Shown here in pieces: positions 9,599 through 18,266 of a DNA stretch of 64,000 nt (positions are counted from its first letter, which is position 1; the number at the start of each line of letters is the position of its first letter). Both the position numbers and the translations under genes were made by a program. The notes beneath the pieces are model-generated. The model did no database searches. It was not told where the DNA came from and saw nothing but the letters and a program-made list of their open reading frames with translations. This stretch comes from Rhizobium brockwellii (GTDB lineage Bacteria > Pseudomonadota > Alphaproteobacteria > Rhizobiales > Rhizobiaceae): the NCBI RefSeq assembly GCF_000769405.2, contig NZ_CP053439.1, forward strand, positions 4,324,501-4,388,500, in the 5' to 3' direction.

Positions 9599-9612
9599 GG
9601 CTGGAACTCCAA

Positions 9613-10185
9613 TCAGGAGGCCGTGACGACGGCACGCGCCGCCTTCAGCGCATTACCCCACCAGATGAGCTGATCGAGCTGGTTCTTCGCCGCTTCGTTG
9701 AGATGGGCGTAATCGCTGAGGCTCTTGCCTTCCTTGAGGACGCCGAGATATTCGCCAAGCGCGATATGCACGCCCGTTTTCACCGAAGCCGCCCCCATTT
9801 CCACGAAGATCAGGCGAAGATGCTCGACCGCACGTGCGCCGCCAACGCCGCCGTAACCGACGAAACCGACCGGCTTGTGGATGAACTCGCCGAGGTCGAT
9901 GGCGTTCTTCAAAACCGCAGTCGGCGCGTGATTGTACTCGGCAACTGTGAAAATGAAGCCATCGAATTCACGCAGCTTCTTTTTCCAGCGCTCTGCCGTT
10001 TCGCTTTCAGCGGTCGTGGCACGCTGCTCACCGAAAAAATGCATGGGGTAGTCGAGCAGGTCGAGAACCTCGACCTCAATGTCCTGCCGTTCGGCGGCGA
10101 TAGCGGCAATCCACTTGGCCGGATGCTCGGAAAAACGGCCAATACGCGTGCTGCCGACGATAACGGCAATCTTCAACTTGCTCAT
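9613..10185 (-). CDS. NAD(P)H-dependent FMN reductase / flavodoxin-fold oxidoreductase
   Basis: 190 residues of the NADPH-dependent FMN reductase family. The N-terminal phosphate-binding loop is VGSTRIGRFSEHPAKW. The flavin-contacting loop contains FTVAEYNHAPTAVLKNAIDLG, and KPVGFVGYGGVGG follows. Such proteins reduce flavins, quinones or azo compounds; the physiological substrate here is unknown. The ATG at 10185 was chosen because CAGGAA lies nine bases upstream; a second ATG at 10194 overlaps that ribosome site. Single gene, with the pyc terminator behind it. Confidence 0.85.
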   Translation of the reverse strand: MSKLKIAVIVGSTRIGRFSEHPAKWIAAIAAERQDIEVEVLDLLDYPMHFFGEQRATTAESETAERWKKKLREFDGFIFTVAEYNHAPTAVLKNAIDLGEFIHKPVGFVGYGGVGGARAVEHLRLIFVEMGAASVKTGVHIALGEYLGVLKEGKSLSDYAHLNEAAKNQLDQLIWWGNALKAARAVVTAS

Positions 10186-10242
10186 TGATATCATTTCCTG
10201 ATTGGTCTTGGGGGCGGATGGTGGGAGCGCAAGCTTATGAGA

Positions 10243-10274
10243 AAGCCTCCGCGCCGGGCAAGGCGCGAAGGCTT
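10243..10274 (-). terminator. Hairpin downstream of pyc
   Basis: AAGCCTCCGCGCC and GGCGCGAAGGCTT form a 13-bp stem with one mismatch and a six-base loop. On the minus strand it is followed by a short T-rich stretch, so it is a likely terminator for pyc, whose stop lies about 100 bases upstream. Confidence 0.6.
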
Positions 10275-10375
10275 CGAAAAATCAGCTTTTTGACAGGCCG
10301 ATCGTACACAATCGAGTGAATGGAGCCCGCTCGAAAAGCCGGCCGATGGGCGCCTTTGCCAAGGATGGCAGCGCT

Positions 10376-13300
10376 TCAGCCTGCGTAGACGACGAGCAGG
10401 TCCTTGGCATCGATCTGATCGCCGGCCCGTACCAGCACTTCGGAAATCGTGCCATCCTTTTCCGCATGCAGCGCCGTTTCCATCTTCATCGCCTCGATCG
10501 AGACGAGCACGTCGCCGGCATTGACGGCCTGGCCGGGCGAGACGAAGACACGGCTGATGACACCCGGCATCGGCGCGCCGACATGAACGGCATTGCCCGG
10601 TTCGGCCTTGCGGCGGACGGCCGCACCCGTCGCCCCATGGGCCCGGTCCGGCACCTTGATGCGGCGCGGCTGGCCATTGAGCTCGAAGAAGATGGTCACC
10701 ATGCCCTGGCTGTCGGTGGCGCTCATCGCCTGGTTGACGATGACGAGCGTCTTGCCGCGCTCGATATCGGCAAACAGTTCCTCGCCGTCCTTGAGACCGT
10801 AGAAATAGGCGGGCGTCGGCAGCACCGAGACCGGGCCGTAGGTATCGGAGGCGAGCGCGAAGTCGGTGAAGACCTTCGGATACATCAGGTAGGAGGCAAA
10901 TTCGAAGTCGCTGACCTCGCGCTCGAGTTTCGTCTCGATAACTTTGCGCTCCGCATCGAGATTAGCCTCCTTGAGCAGCGAGCCGGGGCGCACGGTATAG
11001 GGCTTGTCGCCCTTCAGCGCCTTCTTCTGCAGCGCTTCGGGCCATCCCGACGGCGGCTGGCCGAGATCGCCCTTCAGCATCGAGACCACCGATTCCGGGA
11101 AGGAGACTTCCTTGTCAGGGCTGACGACGTCGGCAACCGTCAGGTCCTGGGACACCATCATCAGCGCCATGTCGCCGACGACCTTGGAAGACGGCGTCAC
11201 CTTGACGATATCACCGAACATCTGGTTGGCGTCGGCATAGGCTTGCGCCACCTGATGCCAGCGGGTCTCGAGGCCGAGCGAGCGGGCCTGTTCCTTGAGG
11301 TTGGTGAACTGGCCGCCCGGCATTTCGTGCAGATAGACTTCGGATGCCGGACCCTTCAGATCGCTTTCGAAGGCGGCATATTGGTTACGCGCCGCTTCCC
11401 AATAGAAGGAGATACGGCGGATCCATTCCGGATCGAGGCCCGGATCACGCTCCGTACCGCGCAGCGCCTCGACGATCGAACCGAGACAGGGCTGCGAGGT
11501 ATTGCCGGAAAGCGCGTCCATGGCCGCGTCGACGGCATCGACGCCGGCATCGACGGCGGCAAGAACGGTCGCGGCCGCGATACCCGATGTATCATGCGTG
11601 TGGAAGTGGATCGGCAGGCTGGTCGCCTCGCGCAGCGCCTTGAACAGAACCTTCGCAGCCGCAGGCTTGAGGAGCCCCGCCATATCCTTGAGCGCGATGA
11701 TATGCGCGCCCGCCTTTTCGAGCTCGACCGCAAGGTCGGTGTAGTATTTCAGATCGTATTTCGGACGGGCCGAGTTGAGGATATCGCCGGTATAGCAGAT
11801 CGCCGCCTCGCAGAGCTTGTTTTCCTCGGCAATGGCATCCATCGAGACACGCATGTTCTCCACCCAGTTCAGGCAATCGAACACGCGGAACAGATCAATG
11901 CCGCCTCTGGCCGCCTGGCGGACGAAATATTTGACGACATTATCGGGATAATTGGTATAGCCGACGCCGTTGGCACCGCGCAGCAGCATCTGCAGCAGAA
12001 GGTTAGGCGCGCCCTCGCGGATCAGCGCCAGGCGCTCCCACGGGTCCTCGGTCAGAAAGCGCATGGAGACGTCAAAGGTCGCGCCGCCCCAGCATTCGAG
12101 CGACAAAAGGTTCGGCAGCGCATGCGCATAGGTATCGGCAATACGGGCGATGTCATAGGTGCGCATGCGGGTGGCGAGCAGCGACTGGTGGCCGTCGCGC
12201 ATCGTCGTGTCGGTCAAAAGCACGCGCTTCTCGTTGCGCATCCATTCGCCGAATTTATTCGGGCCGAGCGTGTCGAGGAGCTGCTTCGTACCATCCTTGA
12301 CCGTATTGCCGTTGGCGTAGGGAACCACCGGCTCGGCAGCGTTTTCCAGCGGCCTCGGCCTATCCTTGGCCTCGGGATGGCCATTGACGGTGACGTCGGC
12401 GAGATAGGTCAGGAGCTTCGTGGCACGATCCTGGCGCTTGACCTGCTGGAAGAGTTCCGGCGTCGTGTCGATGAAGCGGGTCGTGTAGCTGTTGTCCCTG
12501 AACTTGGGATGGCCGATGATCGCTTCGAGGAAGGTCAGGTTGGTTGCCACGCCGCGAATACGGAATTCGCGCAGCGCCCGGTCCATGCGGGCGATCGCTT
12601 CGGACGGATTGGGCGCCCATGCCGTGACCTTGACGAGAAGCGGATCATAAAAGCGGGTGATGATCGCACCTGAATAGGAGGTACCGCCATCGAGGCGGAT
12701 GCCGAAACCGGACGCCGAGCGATAGGCGGTGATGCGACCGTAATCCGGAATGAAGTTATGCTCCGGATCTTCCGTGGTGATGCGGCACTGCAGCGCATGG
12801 CCGTTGAGACGGATATCTTCCTGGCGCGGCACGCCCGATTCCGGCGTGCCGATCGCAAAGCCGTCGAGGATGTGGATCTGCGCCTTGACGATGTCGATGC
12901 CGGTGACGACTTCGGTCACCGTATGCTCGACCTGGATGCGTGGATTGACCTCGATGAAGTAGAATTTGCCGGTGTCGGCATCCATCAGATATTCGACGGT
13001 GCCGGCGCCGATATAATTGGTCGCGGCCGCGATCTTCAGCGAATAGGCGGCGAGTTCCTGGCGTTGCGCCTCCGAGAGATAGGGCGCCGGCGCGCGCTCG
13101 ACGACTTTCTGGTTGCGGCGCTGGATCGAGCAGTCACGCTCGAAGAGATGCACGACATTGCCGTGCGTATCGCCGAGAACCTGGCTTTCGACATGGCGGG
13201 CGCGCTCAACGAGCTTTTCCAGATAGACCTCGTCCTTGCCGAAGGCCGCCATCGCCTCGCGTTTGGCTTCCGTCACCTCGCGGGCGAGATCCTTTGGATC

Positions 13301-13840
13301 GCGGATCGCGCGCATGCCGCGCCCGCCGCCGCCCCAGGAGGCCTTCAGCATGACGGGGTAGCCGATCCCCTCCGCCATCTTCGCCACTTCGGCCATGTCC
13401 TCCGGCAACGGCCCGGTGGCCGGCACCACGGGAACGCCGACCGAGATCGCCAGGTTGCGCGCCGCAACCTTGTTGCCGAGCTGGCGCATCGTATCGGCCC
13501 TCGGGCCGATGAAGATGATGCCGGCCTTGTTGCAGGCATCGACGAATTCGGGGCTTTCCGACAGCAGGCCGTAGCCGGGATGGATGGCATCGGCGCCGGA
13601 GAGTTTCGCAACGCGGATCACCTCCTCGATCGACAGATAGCTTTCGATCGGACCCATATCCTTGGAAAGATGCGGGCCGCGGCCGACCTGATAGCTCTCG
13701 TCCGCCTTGAAGCGGTGCAGCGCCAGCTTGTCCTCTTCCGCCCAGATCGCCACGGTTTTTATTCCAAGCTCGTTGGCCGCGCGGAACACGCGGATGGCAA
13801 TTTCAGAGCGATTGGCAACGAGAATCTTGGAAATGGGCAA
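10376..13840 (-). CDS. pyc: Pyruvate carboxylase
   Basis: 1154 residues, the full single-chain length. It carboxylates pyruvate to oxaloacetate with ATP and bicarbonate to refill the TCA cycle. Order: biotin carboxylase with ILVANRSEIAIRVFRA and the glycine-rich WGGGGRGMR (about 1-460), carboxyltransferase with TTMRDGHQSLLATRMRT (about 540-840), and the C-terminal biotinyl domain with EAMKMET, whose lysine is near residue 1119. Translation appears to start at TTG 13840, since CGAGGAGACC precedes it and PISKILVANRSE is the normal N-terminus. The gene is monocistronic. pyc next to expR and ndvA is the gene order known from Sinorhizobium meliloti. Confidence 0.97.
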   Translation of the reverse strand: MPISKILVANRSEIAIRVFRAANELGIKTVAIWAEEDKLALHRFKADESYQVGRGPHLSKDMGPIESYLSIEEVIRVAKLSGADAIHPGYGLLSESPEFVDACNKAGIIFIGPRADTMRQLGNKVAARNLAISVGVPVVPATGPLPEDMAEVAKMAEGIGYPVMLKASWGGGGRGMRAIRDPKDLAREVTEAKREAMAAFGKDEVYLEKLVERARHVESQVLGDTHGNVVHLFERDCSIQRRNQKVVERAPAPYLSEAQRQELAAYSLKIAAATNYIGAGTVEYLMDADTGKFYFIEVNPRIQVEHTVTEVVTGIDIVKAQIHILDGFAIGTPESGVPRQEDIRLNGHALQCRITTEDPEHNFIPDYGRITAYRSASGFGIRLDGGTSYSGAIITRFYDPLLVKVTAWAPNPSEAIARMDRALREFRIRGVATNLTFLEAIIGHPKFRDNSYTTRFIDTTPELFQQVKRQDRATKLLTYLADVTVNGHPEAKDRPRPLENAAEPVVPYANGNTVKDGTKQLLDTLGPNKFGEWMRNEKRVLLTDTTMRDGHQSLLATRMRTYDIARIADTYAHALPNLLSLECWGGATFDVSMRFLTEDPWERLALIREGAPNLLLQMLLRGANGVGYTNYPDNVVKYFVRQAARGGIDLFRVFDCLNWVENMRVSMDAIAEENKLCEAAICYTGDILNSARPKYDLKYYTDLAVELEKAGAHIIALKDMAGLLKPAAAKVLFKALREATSLPIHFHTHDTSGIAAATVLAAVDAGVDAVDAAMDALSGNTSQPCLGSIVEALRGTERDPGLDPEWIRRISFYWEAARNQYAAFESDLKGPASEVYLHEMPGGQFTNLKEQARSLGLETRWHQVAQAYADANQMFGDIVKVTPSSKVVGDMALMMVSQDLTVADVVSPDKEVSFPESVVSMLKGDLGQPPSGWPEALQKKALKGDKPYTVRPGSLLKEANLDAERKVIETKLEREVSDFEFASYLMYPKVFTDFALASDTYGPVSVLPTPAYFYGLKDGEELFADIERGKTLVIVNQAMSATDSQGMVTIFFELNGQPRRIKVPDRAHGATGAAVRRKAEPGNAVHVGAPMPGVISRVFVSPGQAVNAGDVLVSIEAMKMETALHAEKDGTISEVLVRAGDQIDAKDLLVVYAG

Positions 13841-13949
13841 AACGGTCTCCTCGGACGTTCAGACGCGGGAATGCTGCACCCGCGAAGGAAATTCTTAACT
13901 TCTTGTCACAGAAAGTTCAATTTATCTTGCGACTGCGAAATGCAATTTT

Positions 13950-14055
13950 TCGACATGCTGGAGCAACTCCAGGAAAGTGCGAAGCGGTTTTCCGTCCGGA
14001 GTTGCGCAAAAATAAAAAACCAGAGCAACTCCGCTTCGATGAGAAGCGGAATTTC
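13950..14055. repeat. RIME-like mosaic palindromic element, copy 3
   Basis: The first palindrome pairs GGAGCAACTCC with GGAGTTGCGC around GGAAAGTGCGAAGCGGTTTTCC. The second is CCGCTTCGATGAGAAGCGG. AAAAATAAAAA joins them, as in copy 1 near 3.65 kb. It ends against the stop codon of expR and lies upstream of pyc. Confidence 0.75.
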
Positions 14056-14056
14056 T

Positions 14057-14812
14057 CTAACTTATCAGGCCATGACGGAAGGCAAGCGCCACCGCCTGCT
14101 GCCTGTTTTTCGCCTTCAGCTTGTCCTGCAAGCCGTTCATATACCAGTCTACGGTGTGATTTGAGATCTTCAGCATCTTACTGATCTCCATCGAAGTCAT
14201 GCCTTCGGCGAGATAATGCAGGATTTCCATCTCGCGCCGTGTCAGCGGCGTGTCGGCCGGCAGCACGGTTTCCAGTGCCTGCGCCTCGTCTTTCAGATCG
14301 AGCAACCGCCAGAAGGCCTTGCGCGCCACCGCCTCCAGCAATGCGATTTCCACCGGCGACAGCTCGATCGGCTTGCCCGCGAGACTAAGGCTGGCGAGAA
14401 TGCCGCTACGTCCGTGGATGGGAAAGATATAGCCATCCTCCAACCCGTGCCCGAAGGCATCGACCATCATCTGCTCCATGCGGCGATGATAGGCGTCCTT
14501 GCGGAAGGCGGCCATCGCCTCCCGCCAGCGGAAAGGGCGCTGCGCATGGGCGAGATAGCGCACCATCGGATCGATCAGCGCATATTTTTTCGCGGTGTAT
14601 ATCTGCGGCCATTGTTCCGGCCAGCCGCCGGCAAGCGCCGAAGCCCAGGGCTCTGGACTCTGCTGCACCGGGCTCTGCGGCAAATGGCGCAGCAGGCCGT
14701 AATATTCGAAGCCGCAACCGTGGAGGATCTGCTCCAGCTCGGTGACGACAGCTTCAGGATTTGAGCATTCTTCCAGAATTACAAGTAATTGAATTAACGA
14801 ATTAATATTCAC
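14057..14812 (-). CDS. expR: LuxR-family quorum-sensing regulator, ExpR orthologue
   Basis: 251 residues. The N-terminal autoinducer-binding domain (about 1-165) has the conserved acyl-homoserine-lactone pocket pattern IYTAKKYALIDPMV with a downstream tryptophan in RPFRW. The C-terminal GerE-type helix-turn-helix (about 185-245) reads LTRREMEILHYLAEGMTS then MEISKMLKISNHTVDWYM. No luxI homologue is in the window, so it works as a solo regulator here. Position between pyc and ndvA matches expR of S. meliloti, where it responds to long-chain AHLs and controls exopolysaccharide and motility. In R. leguminosarum ExpR coordinates the cin and rai systems. Start is GTG 14812 preceded by AAGGGGC. Confidence 0.9.
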   Translation of the reverse strand: MNINSLIQLLVILEECSNPEAVVTELEQILHGCGFEYYGLLRHLPQSPVQQSPEPWASALAGGWPEQWPQIYTAKKYALIDPMVRYLAHAQRPFRWREAMAAFRKDAYHRRMEQMMVDAFGHGLEDGYIFPIHGRSGILASLSLAGKPIELSPVEIALLEAVARKAFWRLLDLKDEAQALETVLPADTPLTRREMEILHYLAEGMTSMEISKMLKISNHTVDWYMNGLQDKLKAKNRQQAVALAFRHGLIS

Positions 14813-15130
14813 AAAAATGCCCCTTGCCCGGACCTGATGCCCGTATGAGGCCGTCGGCGGCTGGTCAAACTGGTCGCGAAACGGTCTTCAATAAATGCAG
14901 TCTGTAATTTAATGCTGCGCTAAACATTTAATAAAATGCAAGCGCAAATTGTTGCGAGATATCGCCGAACGGCAATTTCAGCGCCATGGCCATCTCGTCG
15001 CATTCTGCCATAATACGATCGCGGCGATAATCACATCGATCGAACCCTGAATACTCCGTTAATCGCCCGTTCAGGTAGCCTTTTGTAGCATCGCATCATC
15101 CCGTTTTCGCAGATGCACAAGAGGTTCGAC
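14813..15130. other. Divergent expR-ndvA intergenic region
   Basis: 318 bases with no supported gene. The half next to expR is AT-rich (runs such as AATTTAATG and ATTTAATAAAATG) compared with its surroundings, as expected for a region holding two divergent promoters. I did not recognise a convincing lux-box palindrome. Confidence 0.5.
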
Positions 15131-16894
15131 GTGACGTTATTCAAGGTCTATGCAAGGGCTCTGCGCTATCTTGGCGCCTACAAGCTGCGCGTATCCCTGG
15201 TCGTTGTCGCAAACATTGTTCTTGCGACGATCACCATCGCGGAGCCGATCCTGTTCGGTCGCATCATCGATGCGATTTCGGGCAAGGGTGAGGTCAAGCC
15301 CATCCTCTTCATGTGGGCGACTTTCGCCGTCTTCAACACCATTGCCTTCGTTCTGGTGGCCCGCGAGGCCGACAGGCTGGCCCATGGCCGGCGAGCGACG
15401 CTGTTGACGGAAGCCTTCGGCCGCATCATTTCCATGCCGCTCGGCTGGCACCATCAGCGCGGCACCTCCAACGCGCTGCATACATTGCTGCGCGCCTGCG
15501 AGACACTGTTCGGCCTCTGGCTGGAATTCATGCGCAACCACCTGTCGACGGTCATCGCGCTTGCCCTTCTGATACCGACCGCAATGTCGATGGATCTGCG
15601 CCTTTCCGCCGTACTCATGGTGCTCGCCATCGCCTACTGGCTGATCGGCCGCGTCGTCATGAGCCGCACCAAGGATGGCCAGGCTTCGGTCGAGAACCAT
15701 TATCACACCGTCTTCTCGCATGTCAGCGACTCGATCAGCAACGTTTCTGTCCTGCACAGCTACAACCGCATCGAGGCCGAAACCAGGGCGCTGAAATCCT
15801 TCGCCGACCGTTTGCTCGAAGCCCAGTATCCGGTGCTCGACTGGTGGGCGATCGCCGGCGCACTGAACCGCATGGCGTCAACCATCGCGATGATGGTGGT
15901 TTTGATCATCGGCACCATGCTCGTCCAGGCCGGCCAGCTGCGCGTCGGCGAGGTCATCGCCTTCATCGGCTTTGCCAACCTGTTGATCGGCCGTCTCGAC
16001 CTGATGCGCCAGTTCGCTACGCAGATTTTCGAGGCCCGTTCCAAGCTTGAGGAATTCTATGCGCTGGAAGACTCGGTGCGTGAACGTGAAGAGCCGGCCG
16101 GCAACGGCGAGATCAAGGACGTCAAGGGTGCGATCGAATTCCGCGACGTCTCCTTCGGCTTCGGCAACAGCTCACAGGGCCTGCACAACGTCTCCTTCTC
16201 GGTGAAGGCAGGCCAGACGGTCGCGATCGTCGGCCCGACCGGCGCCGGCAAAACGACGCTCGTCAACCTGCTGCAGCGTGTCTACGATGCCCAGGGCGGC
16301 AAGATTCTCGTCGACGGCACCGATATCACCAAGGTGACCCGCAAGTCGCTGCGTCGCCACATCGCCACCGTCTTCCAGGATGCGGGCCTGCTGAACCGTT
16401 CGATCAGTGACAATATCCGCCTTGGCCGCGAGGGCGCCAGTGAAGAGGAAATGCGCCGTGCGGCCGAAGCCGCCGCCGCTGCCGACTTCATCGAGACCCG
16501 CGAGGATCGCTACGATACGCATGTCGGTGAACGCGGCAACAAGCTCTCCGGCGGCGAGCGCCAGCGCATCGCGATTGCCCGCGCCATCCTCAAGGACGCG
16601 CCGATCCTAGTGCTCGACGAGGCGACCTCGGCGCTCGACGTCGAAACCGAAAACCGCGTCAAGGCCGCAATCGACAATCTGCGCCAGAACCGCACCACCT
16701 TCATCATCGCCCACCGCCTGTCGACGGTCCGCGAAGCCGATATGGTGCTCTTCCTGGATGACGGCCGTGTAGTCGAACAGGGCAGCTTCGACGAACTCAG
16801 CCACAGCAACGGCCGCTTCGCCGCCCTGCTGCGCGCCAGCGGCATCCTGACGGACGAAGAGGTCCGCAAGGCCCATACCACCGAAGCCGCCTGA
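15131..16894 (+). CDS. ndvA: Cyclic beta-1,2-glucan exporter, ATP-binding/permease protein
   Basis: 587 residues, a half-transporter with an N-terminal six-helix membrane domain (about 1-300) and a C-terminal nucleotide-binding domain. It carries Walker A GPTGAGKTT, signature LSGGERQRIAIARAI, Walker B ILVLDEATSALD and the H-loop in FIIAHRLSTV. NdvA/ChvA moves cyclic beta-1,2-glucan made by NdvB across the inner membrane to the periplasm, which matters for hypo-osmotic adaptation and nodule invasion. The start is GTG 15131, because AAGAGG lies six bases upstream and TLFKVYARALRYLG is the NdvA N-terminus; an ATG 18 bases earlier overlaps the ribosome site. It is followed by a clear terminator, so it is probably monocistronic. 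Confidence 0.96.
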   Translation: MTLFKVYARALRYLGAYKLRVSLVVVANIVLATITIAEPILFGRIIDAISGKGEVKPILFMWATFAVFNTIAFVLVAREADRLAHGRRATLLTEAFGRIISMPLGWHHQRGTSNALHTLLRACETLFGLWLEFMRNHLSTVIALALLIPTAMSMDLRLSAVLMVLAIAYWLIGRVVMSRTKDGQASVENHYHTVFSHVSDSISNVSVLHSYNRIEAETRALKSFADRLLEAQYPVLDWWAIAGALNRMASTIAMMVVLIIGTMLVQAGQLRVGEVIAFIGFANLLIGRLDLMRQFATQIFEARSKLEEFYALEDSVREREEPAGNGEIKDVKGAIEFRDVSFGFGNSSQGLHNVSFSVKAGQTVAIVGPTGAGKTTLVNLLQRVYDAQGGKILVDGTDITKVTRKSLRRHIATVFQDAGLLNRSISDNIRLGREGASEEEMRRAAEAAAAADFIETREDRYDTHVGERGNKLSGGERQRIAIARAILKDAPILVLDEATSALDVETENRVKAAIDNLRQNRTTFIIAHRLSTVREADMVLFLDDGRVVEQGSFDELSHSNGRFAALLRASGILTDEEVRKAHTTEAA

Positions 16895-16913
16895 TCGGTT
16901 TGGGTTCAAGATA

Positions 16914-16947
16914 AAGGCCGGAAGGGTAACTCCTTCTGGCCTTTTTG
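16914..16947 (+). terminator. Rho-independent terminator of ndvA
   Basis: AAAGGCCGGAAGG and CCTTCTGGCCTTTTT form a stem of about 12 bp (one G-T pair) around GTAACT, directly followed by a T-tract. It lies 20 bases after the ndvA stop codon. Confidence 0.85.
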
Positions 16948-17038
16948 TTTGCGCTGGGACTGAGGACCGATCGACATTCAGGATTCCCAAATCGATTGAT
17001 CACTGATTTATAGGGTACCGTGTGCAGCACGGAGACCT

Positions 17039-17640
17039 TTGGTGGGCGTGAAGCGATACGAGTTGAACGAGGCGCAATGGTCGAGAATTGTGCCTTTATT
17101 GCCAGACAAATCCAGCGATCCGGGTCGAACGGGAGTAGACAACCGGACGTTTGTGAACGGGTGTTTGTGGATACTGCGCTCGGGCGCACACTGGCAGGAC
17201 CTGCCGGAGCGCTACGGGGAAGACGGTCCACCGCCAGTTCAGTCGCTGGTGCCATGCCGGCGTATGGGAGCAAGTCTTTGATGCCCTCATTGCTGACCGG
17301 GACAATCGGTACCTAATGATCGACAGCACCATCATGCGTGCCCATCAACAGGCTGCGAGCGGAAAAGAGGGGCAAAGGATCAGGCGCTGGGGCGTTCCAC
17401 AGGTGGACTGACGACCAAGGCCCATATGCCGGTCGATACGCTCGGGCGTCCCATGCTCTTTATCGCGATGGCCGGCCAGGTCGCAACATCGCTCAAGCTC
17501 AATAACCAGACAGCTCAAGCCATCTGGGCGATAAAGCGTATGACAGCAACGCCTTGCGCGCAACGATCGCAAAGACGGAGGCCGAGGCGGTCATAGCCTC
17601 AAGCCGTTCCCGAAAAACCGAGAGACGGTGTCGCGCCCTG
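17039..17640 (+). pseudogene. Decayed IS5-family transposase
   Basis: Pieces of an IS5-family (IS427-like) DDE transposase are spread over all three frames. The first piece starts near 17045 with KRYELNEAQWSRIVPLLPDK and runs through NGCLWILRSGAHWQDLPERYG. A frameshift near 17218 leads to WKTVHRRFSRWCHAGVWEQV and MIDSTIMRAHQQAASGK, which includes one catalytic aspartate. After more shifts come GGLTTKAHMPVDTLGRP and GDKAYDSNALRATIAKT. At least three frameshifts make it non-functional. I could not find flanking terminal inverted repeats or a target duplication. It lies between ndvA and a VOC gene. Confidence 0.85.
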
Positions 17641-17751
17641 CCGGGCATCTCTCCGCCAAACCATGCCGACCTCCCGACAAATCATATCTCCGAACATTTG
17701 TCAGCAGTTATGTATCCGGGCTTTACACCTGTGGGGGAGATGCCCGGCAGG
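17637..17751. repeat. 15-bp inverted repeat behind the transposase remnant
   Basis: CCTGCCGGGCATCTC at 17637-17651 is the exact complement of GAGATGCCCGGCAGG at 17737-17751. About 85 bases lie between. It could be the relic of a mobile element end or a separate palindromic repeat, and it begins exactly where transposase similarity stops. Confidence 0.7.
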
Positions 17752-17863
17752 ACAGAGCGGGGGTACCGCACGGCACAACATCTCCGCTCCAACCCACACG
17801 ATTGATCACCCCGCCGATCTCCCCTAACCTTCACCAGTCAAACGGAGCATAGGGAGAAAACCC

Positions 17864-18217
17864 ATGAAGGTCCTGCGCATCGTCGCCAATATCCAGGGAG
17901 CTGATATCACCCCGGCCCGGCGCTTCTATCAGGATATCCTCGGTCTTGACGTCATCATGGACCACGGCTGGATCACGACGTTCGGCGCCGCGCGCTCGAT
18001 GAACGTTCAGCTCAGCATCGCGAGTGAAGGCGGTTCCGGAGCGGAGGTGCCGGACCTCTCGATCGAGGTTGATGATCTCGATGCCGCTTTCGAGGCGATG
18101 TCTGCCTCAGGCTTCCCGATCGAGTACGGCCCGGCCGACGAGCCTTGGGGCGTCAGACGCTTCTATGTCCGAGATCCCTTCGGCAAGCTGGTGAACATCC
18201 TCATGCATAAAAATTGA
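17864..18217 (+). CDS. VOC (glyoxalase/bleomycin resistance) superfamily protein
   Basis: 117 residues, a single vicinal-oxygen-chelate module pair. It starts VLRIVANIQGADITPARRFY with the usual first beta strand and helix and ends GVRRFYVRDPFGKLVNIL, the typical last strand with DPFG. The family includes glyoxalases, dioxygenases and resistance proteins; the substrate cannot be inferred. A GGGAGAAAACCC ribosome site precedes the ATG. It is a single gene that converges on opgC, with a hairpin terminator overlapping its stop codon. Confidence 0.85.
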   Translation: MKVLRIVANIQGADITPARRFYQDILGLDVIMDHGWITTFGAARSMNVQLSIASEGGSGAEVPDLSIEVDDLDAAFEAMSASGFPIEYGPADEPWGVRRFYVRDPFGKLVNILMHKN

Positions 18218-18246
18218 GCCGACGGCCATCGGCCACCGGCTCTTTC
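18216..18246 (+). terminator. Hairpin after the VOC gene
   Basis: GAGCCG/CGGCTC and GGCC/GGCC form a two-part stem with small symmetric bulges, starting inside the stop codon and followed by TTTC. It lies between the convergent VOC and opgC genes. Confidence 0.55.
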
Positions 18247-18266
18247 ATGTCCGGCAAATCCGAGCC

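Noticed and set aside
10316..12673. A 785-codon open frame opposite pyc
   Set aside because: Antisense shadow of pyruvate carboxylase, with no ribosome site and no family pattern.
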